NCBI GenBank assembly: GCA_020426425.1
Contig: JAGQQB010000099.1
Location: 1-10,189, forward strand
DNA length: 10,189 nucleotides
From: Planctomycetaceae bacterium
Lineage (GTDB): Bacteria; Planctomycetota; Planctomycetia; Planctomycetales; Planctomycetaceae
Direction of reading: 5' to 3'
In this document: in pieces, positions 1 through 4,606 of the stretch
How the letters are laid out: each line of letters opens with the position of its first letter
Numbering within the stretch: position 1 is the first letter of the stretch
Made by a program: the position numbers and the translations under genes
Notes under the pieces: model-generated
The model's input: the letters and a program-made list of their open reading frames with translations, nothing else
What the model was told of the DNA's origin: nothing
Databases searched by the model: none

Positions 1-619
1 GTCGTTTGCACGCGGCGGCGACCTGGTCGAGTGCGTCGAGGCATTTCGGATGCAGGAAGTCCCCGGTCACGCCGAGCGCCTGGCTGAGGTCCGATGGGCC
101 GACGAACAACAGGTCCACGCCATCAATCGCGGCGATCGCGTCGCATTCATCGAGCGCGGACAGCGTTTCGATTTGAATCGCGACGAACGATTCGCGGTTC
201 GATTGTTCACAGAATGCGGCGGGTGGGAGATTGCCGAACTTCCCATCGTAGCCACCGCCGTTTAGACCGCGCCGACCGCGCGGGGCGAACTTGGCCCACT
301 GCACGAACTCTTCCGCATGTGCCGCCGAGTTGATCTGCGCCGCCATCACCCCGCCAGCGCCTGCTTCGAGACAGCGGGTCACCAAGGCGTAGTCCGTGGG
401 TGCGATGCGAATGAAGCTGTCGAGTCCCACCGCGCGTCCCGCCCGCGTCGCTGTTTCCATCTCCGCGTTGCTGAAACCGGTATGTTCATGGTCGATCCAG
501 AACCCATGGAATCCGCCGTGCAGGGCGTACATGTCGATCATGTTCGGATGGAACAGCCGACTGACGGCAAACACCACCACGTGTTCGCCAGCGGCAAGTC
601 GATTCTTGAGGGAAGTCAT
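1..619 (-). CDS. HpcH/HpaI family aldolase (class II, metal-dependent), C-terminus cut by window edge
   Basis: The 206 visible residues match the HpcH/HpaI aldolase/citrate lyase family. These are TIM-barrel enzymes that use a divalent metal to cleave or form 2-oxo acids such as 4-hydroxy-2-oxoheptanedioate or 2-keto-3-deoxy-glucarate. Expected active-site elements are present in order: DHEH around residues 43-46 (catalytic His46), IRIAP at 70-74 (Arg71, substrate carboxylate), QIET at 149-152 (Glu151, metal ligand) and GPSDLS at 174-179 (Asp177, metal ligand). Family members are usually about 250-260 residues, so roughly 45-55 C-terminal residues lie left of the window. The segment GVMAAQI (90-96) replaces the more usual GVM-P-V version. 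The start is the ATG at 617-619 (MTSLKNR), which gives a normal N-terminus, but no clear Shine-Dalgarno sequence precedes it. The gene lies downstream of the MscS gene on the same strand after a 113-bp gap. The exact substrate cannot be told from sequence. Confidence 0.9.
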   Translation of the reverse strand, partial: MTSLKNRLAAGEHVVVFAVSRLFHPNMIDMYALHGGFHGFWIDHEHTGFSNAEMETATRAGRAVGLDSFIRIAPTDYALVTRCLEAGAGGVMAAQINSAAHAEEFVQWAKFAPRGRRGLNGGGYDGKFGNLPPAAFCEQSNRESFVAIQIETLSALDECDAIAAIDGVDLLFVGPSDLSQALGVTGDFLHPKCLDALDQVAAACKR

Positions 620-684
620 GAGTGGAACTCGAGGTTGGTTGAAGGGCGCTGCTTCGAAGTGTCGTGGTTGGTGCGATCACCCCC

Positions 685-733
685 TGCTCTGGACTCTAGA
701 CCCTCGGCTCTCGTCCCTCAACCATCGACCCAT
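685..733. repeat. Degenerate 7-bp tandem repeat, about seven units
   Basis: The spacer between the two minus-strand genes can be cut into consecutive heptads: TGCTCTG, GACTCTA, GACCCTC, GGCTCTC, GTCCCTC, AACCATC and GACCCAT. The loose consensus is G-N-C-Y-C-T-C. The last unit touches the stop codon of the MscS gene at 733-735. The array has no dyad symmetry, so it is not an intrinsic terminator. The remaining bases 620-684 show nothing recognisable. Confidence 0.55.
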
Positions 734-1647
734 CACGCCGCGTCCACCACGCGGAGCCCCGACGCCGCCACCGGATCGGGATGCACGTACAGATCCTGAC
801 TAGGATAGGGGATCGTGAACCCTTCGGCATCAAACCCGAGTTTGATCTTCTCTAGCAAATCCCGGCGAACCGTTTGGAAGTCCTCGGTCTTCACCCAGGG
901 GCGGACCACGAAGTTCACGCTGCTGTTGCCCAGTTCGTCGACCGCCACCAGCGGTTCTGGGTCTTTGAGGATGCGGGAATCCTCCTGAATCACGCGCAGC
1001 AGATACCGCTTAACCGCACGCAGGTCGTCGGCATAGCCGCAGCCGATCACCAGATCGATGCGGCGGGTGGGGAGGGCGTTGTAGTTGCAAATGACCCCCG
1101 AGGTGATCTGTCCGTTGGGGATAATGATTTGCGTGTTGTCGCCCGTCCGCATGATCGTTGTGAACAGGTGGATCTCCTCGACCGTACCCGAGACGCCACC
1201 CACATCAACACGCTGTCCAACGCGGAATGGCTTGAAGATCACCAGCATGATGCCCGAGGCGAAGTTGGACAGGGACCCCTGCAGGGCCAGACCGATCGCG
1301 AAACCGGCGGTGGCAATGATGGCGGTGACGGAGGTCATTTCCACCCCCATCAGCTGGAGCGAGCCGATGACGACCATGGCCATCATCACGGCATGCAGCA
1401 CGTTGCAGGCGAAGCGAACGAGCATCGCCTCGACTTTGGCGCGTTCCATCGCCGTGCGGACGATGCGAATCACCACGCGGGCAATGGTGCGGCCAATCAT
1501 GTATAGGATCAGTGCGGCGACCGCCCGCAATCCGAAGTCGGCGGCGCGAGTCATTAGGAATTCCTGGGCATCACGGCCCCAGGTGTTCACCGTTTCCAGC
1601 ACCCCAGGGGCATGCGTTTCCGCCGCAAGAACTGACCATTCGTTCAT
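733..1647 (-). CDS. MscS family small-conductance mechanosensitive ion channel
   Basis: This 304-residue protein is close in length and layout to E. coli MscS (286 aa), the inner-membrane channel that opens under membrane tension to release solutes during osmotic downshock. Three membrane segments are visible at about 37-62, 80-101 and 106-140. The third contains the Gly/Ala-rich pore helix (GFAIGLALQGSLSNFASG, 115-132) followed by the hallmark FKPFRVGQRV (138-147). The cytoplasmic beta domain has NTQIIIPNGQI (171-181), and the C-terminal alpha/beta part ends with IPYPSQDLYV (279-288). The start at 1647 is supported by a strong Shine-Dalgarno sequence (TGGAGGA, complement of 1654-1660) seven bases upstream. 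The N-terminus is short, so this is the minimal MscS type and not a large MscK/YbdG-like form. The gene is divergent from rplU. An imperfect inverted repeat (CCAGTGC at 1675-1681, GCACTTGG at 1689-1696) lies just upstream and could be a regulatory site, but this is only a guess. Confidence 0.95.
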   Translation of the reverse strand: MNEWSVLAAETHAPGVLETVNTWGRDAQEFLMTRAADFGLRAVAALILYMIGRTIARVVIRIVRTAMERAKVEAMLVRFACNVLHAVMMAMVVIGSLQLMGVEMTSVTAIIATAGFAIGLALQGSLSNFASGIMLVIFKPFRVGQRVDVGGVSGTVEEIHLFTTIMRTGDNTQIIIPNGQITSGVICNYNALPTRRIDLVIGCGYADDLRAVKRYLLRVIQEDSRILKDPEPLVAVDELGNSSVNFVVRPWVKTEDFQTVRRDLLEKIKLGFDAEGFTIPYPSQDLYVHPDPVAASGLRVVDAA

Positions 1648-1932
1648 TAACTATCCTCCATGAACCCAAATACACCAGTGCTTTCACTGCACTTGGCAAC
1701 GAACTGTGTGAAAAATGTGCCGTGTTGACTCGCTTCGGGGGCAAACGCACGTTATTCTGCGGAATTCCCTCGCCGGAGTCAGTTGCGATCACGGGACGCG
1801 CGCTGGTTCCACCCATTGGGCAGGCGAATCCTGCGGAAATCCCAAGGAGTTGGGAGCTTACAGCCGCAGCGGGATTCAGGACAAGAGACTTTTGACGGCC
1901 CCGTTACCCGTCTCCAACACGTTTGACTGACA
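1648..1932. promoter_or_regulatory. Divergent intergenic region with the mscS-like and rplU promoters
   Basis: The 285 bp separate two divergent genes and must hold both promoters, although no convincing pair of -35/-10 boxes could be picked by eye. On the rplU side two small hairpins can be drawn in the probable 5' leader: GCAGG/CCTGC (1820-1824 with 1830-1834) and CCCAA/TTGGG (1841-1845 with 1850-1854). An imperfect inverted repeat at 1675-1696 sits on the channel side. Short open frames crossing this region look random, with no family resemblance. Confidence 0.4.
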
Positions 1933-2301
1933 ATGTTTGCGATCATTGAAGACAGTGGTACCCAGTTCCGAGTCGAGCCAGGCCAAACCTTGGCCGTCGA
2001 TCTGCGGTCCGATGTTGAAGCGGGACAGACGCTGACCTTCGATCGGGTGCTACTCGCTAATGGCGGTGGCGCCAGCGTGATTGGATCGCCAGTCATCGAA
2101 GGGGCCACCGTGACCGGCGAAATCATCGATGCTCTCGCCAAAGGTCCGAAGCTGGAAGTTCAGTATTTTCGCCGTCGGAAGCACTCCCGTCGTCACACAG
2201 GTCACCGCCAGAAGTATACGCTGGTGGAGATTAAGGCGATCAATGTGGCTGGCCTGGAAGTGGTCGAGCAGCCGAAGGAATCGGAAGCAGCCGCCAACTA
2301 G
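1933..2301 (+). CDS. rplU: 50S ribosomal protein L21
   Basis: The 122-residue product is bacterial ribosomal protein L21, which binds 23S rRNA in the large subunit. It aligns from end to end with the E. coli protein (103 aa). The N-terminus reads MFAIIEDSGTQFRVEPGQTL, like the usual M-A-V-G-K-Q-RV-GQ pattern. The family signature lies near the C-terminus: FRRRKHSRRHTGHRQKYT at 79-96, then LVEIKAINV. About 17 residues after the family's normal end (GLEVVEQPKESEAAAN) form an acidic/Ala tail. The ATG at 1933 gives the expected N-terminus, but no Shine-Dalgarno sequence lies within 15 bases. In most bacteria rpmA (L27) follows at once; here it does not. Two small hairpins upstream may belong to its leader. 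Confidence 0.96.
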   Translation: MFAIIEDSGTQFRVEPGQTLAVDLRSDVEAGQTLTFDRVLLANGGGASVIGSPVIEGATVTGEIIDALAKGPKLEVQYFRRRKHSRRHTGHRQKYTLVEIKAINVAGLEVVEQPKESEAAAN

Positions 2302-2764
2302 ACGGCGTCTCCTGGTGGCGACGTTTCGCGTTCCCAAGTCCAAGGGGGCCATGCGCGCTTTATGGATTGCCGGGGGCAGTGGTTCACGTGCATTGAAATT
2401 GCGGCCAGGTCATGTTGTGCCGCAATTCATGAAACGCCGAGATCGCGGAGGGTGTGGAGATTCTGGGAGGACTTTCTCCAACGACCCGTTGCGGCAGTCC
2501 CACTCTAAATATCTCACGCGAAGTCGCCAGGCCGCGAAGTACTTCGATGTTGTCAACCAGTGACTCCTTCGCGTCTTCGCGTGCGACTCCTCCCCGCCAA
2601 TGGCGACCGGTCGGGGAACCAGACCACGAAGAGTGGCCTGAATTTCGCTCACTTTCGAGATCCACTCGCTGTTGTGCTGCGATCTGGGCGGTGATGTTGC
2701 ACTGTGGCGGACATCGCCAGATACTCCCTGAGATCCACTACACAATGGAAGGGAGTCGCAACGC
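2302..2764. other. 463-bp intergenic region without a convincing gene; possible dispersed-repeat remnant
   Basis: Open frames cross this region on both strands, but none has a good start, a family match or protein-like composition. The most structured part is 2516-2582, with nested inverted copies of the CGCGAAG/CTTCGCG word. On the minus strand, phrases such as ACGCGAAGACGCGAAGG and CCTCCGCGATCTCGGCG resemble boilerplate that I recall recurring between genes in many bacterial genomes. This suggests a dispersed non-coding repeat or a decayed gene, which is inference. The right end (2747-2754, GGAAGGGA) serves as the ribosome-binding site of the peptidase gene. Confidence 0.4.
2516..2582. repeat. 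Nested inverted repeats around a 12-bp palindrome
   Basis: ACGCGAAG (2516-2523) is the exact inverse of CTTCGCGT (2575-2582). Inside it, CGCGAAG (2533-2539) is the inverse of CTTCGCG (2567-2573). The perfect palindrome CGAAGTACTTCG occupies 2535-2546 and competes with the inner pairing. As RNA this would fold into an imperfect hairpin with an internal loop. No T-tract follows, so it is a poor terminator. It looks like part of a dispersed repeat. Confidence 0.5.
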
Positions 2765-3694
2765 ATGTGGTCCAGACAATACAGGAGGCACTGGCTGCCG
2801 GGGATCATGGCCGGTCTGCTCATCGTCTCCAGTGCACAGGGGGCCGATCGATTTGATGCCGCCCGGGCGTTCGGATACCTCGAACGGATCTGCGAAATCG
2901 GACCGCGAATTTCCGGCACTGCAGGGATGACCGCGCAGCAGGAACTGATTGAGCGACACTTCGCACAGTTCCCATGCAAGATCTTCCATCAGGACTTCGA
3001 TGTCCCGCATCCACAGAGCGGTGAACCGGTCCGCATGAAGAACATGATCATCTCATGGCATCCCGCTGCACGCGAGCGGGTGCTGCTGGCGTGTCATTAC
3101 GACACGCGTCCCCATCCCGATCGCGAACTGCTACCGATCAACCGCGACAAACCGTTTATTGGGGCCAACGACGGCGCGAGTGGCGTCGCGTTCTTCATGG
3201 AACTGGCCCATCACATGGAAGGTCTTAAGCCGCACTACGGAGTCGATTTCGTCTTCTTCGATGGCGAAGAACTCGTTTACGAGAAAGGGGACAAGTACTT
3301 TTACGGCTCGGAGTACTTCGCGACCGCCTATCGAGACCGACCGCCGGAGTATCGGTACGTCGCGGGTATTCTCGTCGACATGATCGCCGACAAAAAACTG
3401 ACGCTGTACCAGGAACGGATCAGCCTGCGGTATGCCTCTGCCGTGACACGCAGTGTGTGGGACACCGCCCGACGTCTGCGGGAGAATTCCTTCATCGCCC
3501 GCCCCAAACACGAACTCAATGACGACCACGTTCCGCTGAACGAGATCGCCAAGATCCCCACCTGTGACCTCATCGATTTCGATTTCCCCTATTGGCACAC
3601 CCGGAACGATCTCCCAGCGGCCTGTTCAGGCGACTCGCTGAAGTCTGTCGGCCGAGTCATCATGGCCTGGCTGGAGAGTTACGACGGGAAGTGA
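2765..3694 (+). CDS. Secreted M28-family zinc hydrolase, glutaminyl-cyclase-like
   Basis: This 309-residue exported protein belongs to the M28 zinc hydrolases and most resembles the glutaminyl-peptide cyclotransferase-like branch. A signal peptide is clear: basic start MWSRQYRRHW, hydrophobic core 11-22, likely cleavage after Ala-Gln-Gly at residue 26. Metal and catalytic elements appear in order: HYDTRP (His111), GANDGASG (Asp136), FFDGEEL (Glu168 and Glu169), LVDMI (Asp205), NDDHVP (Asp254, His255) and YWHTRND (His278). Active glutaminyl cyclases use an Asp, a Glu and a His from these positions for a single zinc, while M28 aminopeptidases bind two zincs. All candidate ligands are kept, so either activity is possible: cyclising N-terminal Gln to pyroglutamate, or removing N-terminal residues. 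The start at 2765 is supported by GGAAGGGA at 2747-2754 and by the signal peptide. It appears to be a single-gene unit between non-coding stretches. Confidence 0.87.
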   Translation: MWSRQYRRHWLPGIMAGLLIVSSAQGADRFDAARAFGYLERICEIGPRISGTAGMTAQQELIERHFAQFPCKIFHQDFDVPHPQSGEPVRMKNMIISWHPAARERVLLACHYDTRPHPDRELLPINRDKPFIGANDGASGVAFFMELAHHMEGLKPHYGVDFVFFDGEELVYEKGDKYFYGSEYFATAYRDRPPEYRYVAGILVDMIADKKLTLYQERISLRYASAVTRSVWDTARRLRENSFIARPKHELNDDHVPLNEIAKIPTCDLIDFDFPYWHTRNDLPAACSGDSLKSVGRVIMAWLESYDGK

Positions 3695-3985
3695 CGCGTC
3701 CGGCAAGCAATGTGCGTCACACTCCAGTCCACACAACGCGGCGTATTTGCGGCGGAAGTGCCCGTCCGATGGCACCAATTGCTGTACCAGTAGGCGAGTT
3801 CGCCATCCCTGGGCGGTCGTGACGTTACCCGGATGCCTCGCCGTTTTCTTCAAGCGCCCCCCTATCGAACCGGTTCTCGATTTCTTACGATGATTTCGGG
3901 AAGAATCCCCAGAGGAGTGCGTTGTCCCTGGTGACTCAGCGGCACAGGTCGCGGGTTCCTGACCTCTCAACCAAGGAGAATTTCA
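3695..3985. promoter_or_regulatory. Intergenic region upstream of the Tyr-rich gene, with a 10-bp palindrome
   Basis: No gene is supported in these 291 bases, and no tRNA or other RNA fold was recognised. The perfect palindrome GAACCGGTTC at 3867-3876 lies about 110 bp upstream of the next start codon. TACGAT at about 3886-3891 could be a -10 box, but no good -35 box is spaced correctly. A consensus-like Shine-Dalgarno sequence (AAGGAG, 3973-3978) precedes the next gene by seven bases. The palindrome may be an operator, which is inference from symmetry alone. Confidence 0.3.
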
Positions 3986-4402
3986 ATGCGGCACATGTCA
4001 ACAGTTCTGTGTGGGGCAGCGATCGTCTGCCTGACGACTTCAGTGAGTTTCGCGGCGGACGTGAAACAGTCCTACTCTCAATGGAAGTACGATGCCCCGA
4101 CCAAGCGGTACACCTGTCACTACGAGTACACGCCTCCCCAGCAACCGCCCAAGAAGCAGGTGATCGTGTACTACCCAGAAAAGCCAGACTACATCTACTA
4201 CTACAACGCCGAGAAGCAGTCGTACTGGGGCCGCTGTGCTTCTCCGTACCACAAAGGGTACAACCAGAGCCAGATGCAGTGGTCCTACTACAAGGACAAC
4301 AAATGGTCCGACCTGTCGAACTCCTGTCCAAAGGTGCCGCAAGTTCCAGATGGCCCGGAAATCGCGCCGCCACCAGTTCCGCCTGCTCCTCCGGGAATCT
4401 GA
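3986..4402 (+). CDS. Small secreted Tyr/Pro-rich protein with three aromatic-Cys repeats, function unknown
   Basis: I do not recognise a named family for this 138-residue protein. It begins with a clear signal peptide: hydrophobic 6-20, SFA-A, predicted cleavage after Ala23. The mature part has 16 tyrosines, four tryptophans and three cysteines (Cys44, Cys84, Cys114). A motif can be read three times: WKYDAPTKRYTCHY (33-46), YYYNAEKQSYWGRC (71-84) and WSYYKDNKWSDLSNSC (99-114). Each has an aromatic cluster, then a polar turn with Lys or Arg, an aromatic residue and a Cys, as expected for a short beta-hairpin. Pro/Lys/Gln linkers and a Pro-rich tail (PPPVPPAPPGI) flank the repeats. The start has a strong Shine-Dalgarno sequence, suggesting good expression. 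It is probably extracytoplasmic, perhaps surface or envelope associated. The odd number of cysteines would allow an intermolecular disulfide. Function is unknown. Confidence 0.82.
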   Translation: MRHMSTVLCGAAIVCLTTSVSFAADVKQSYSQWKYDAPTKRYTCHYEYTPPQQPPKKQVIVYYPEKPDYIYYYNAEKQSYWGRCASPYHKGYNQSQMQWSYYKDNKWSDLSNSCPKVPQVPDGPEIAPPPVPPAPPGI

Positions 4403-4438
4403 GGCTCTGAGCAACGCTGCTGCCCATCTCGAAACAAC

Positions 4439-4475
4439 ATCAGGGTGTCTGACGCGATGTGTCAGACACCCTGAT
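4439..4475. terminator. Strong 15-bp stem-loop between convergent genes, probable bidirectional terminator or repeat element
   Basis: The stem ATCAGGGTGTCTGAC (4439-4453) pairs perfectly with GTCAGACACCCTGAT (4461-4475) around the 7-base loop GCGATGT. Flanking ACAAC (4434-4438) can also pair with GTTGT (4481-4485) across a 5-base bulge. It lies 36 bp after the stop of the Tyr-rich gene and about 130 bp beyond the stop of the convergent DUF4340 gene. Read on the minus strand, the stem is followed by ATGTTGTTTC, a weak T-rich tail. On the plus strand there is no T-run. A terminator role is likely from position. The word GGTGTCTGAC may also be a dispersed repeat. Confidence 0.65.
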
Positions 4476-4566
4476 TGCGTGTTGTGGTATAAGTTCGGGC
4501 GATACGGTTCAGAAGGCCTTGGCAACACAAGTGATGGTTGCGGGGGATCTGAAAAGTGGGGCCAAA

Positions 4567-4581
4567 GATGCGTCGCGCATC
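4567..4581 (-). terminator. Short hairpin after the DUF4340 gene, weak terminator candidate
   Basis: GATGCG (4567-4572) pairs with CGCATC (4576-4581) across a three-base loop, 25 bp past the stop codon of the minus-strand DUF4340 gene. On that strand the stem is followed by TTTGG, too short a T-tract for a strong intrinsic terminator. It may act together with the larger stem-loop at 4439-4475. Confidence 0.3.
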
Positions 4582-4606
4582 CCGCGTCTCCCTTCGCTTG
4601 CCCAAT

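Noticed and set aside
685..733. Heptad array considered as a CRISPR fragment
   Set aside because: The units are 7 bp, contiguous and degenerate, with no spacers, so it is a tandem repeat and not a CRISPR array.
874..1663. Plus-strand open frames of 210 and 192 residues opposite the MscS gene
   Set aside because: They are antisense shadows rich in His/Asp/Gly or Thr/Met/Arg. The minus-strand frame is an unmistakable MscS.
2410..2979. Minus-strand open frame of 189 residues overlapping the start of the peptidase gene
   Set aside because: The start overlaps the signal peptide coding region of a real gene. The composition is Ser/Arg/Cys-rich and resembles translated intergenic repeat text rather than a protein.
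3695..3985. Possible tRNA or small RNA in the gap before the Tyr-rich gene
   Set aside because: GCGGGTTCCTGA resembles a T-arm fragment, but no matching acceptor stem or anticodon arm could be drawn.
3936..4528. Minus-strand open frames of 162-163 residues opposite the Tyr-rich gene
   Set aside because: The plus frame has a signal peptide, a good Shine-Dalgarno sequence and internal repeats. The minus frames are Arg/Ser/Val-rich shadows without these signs.
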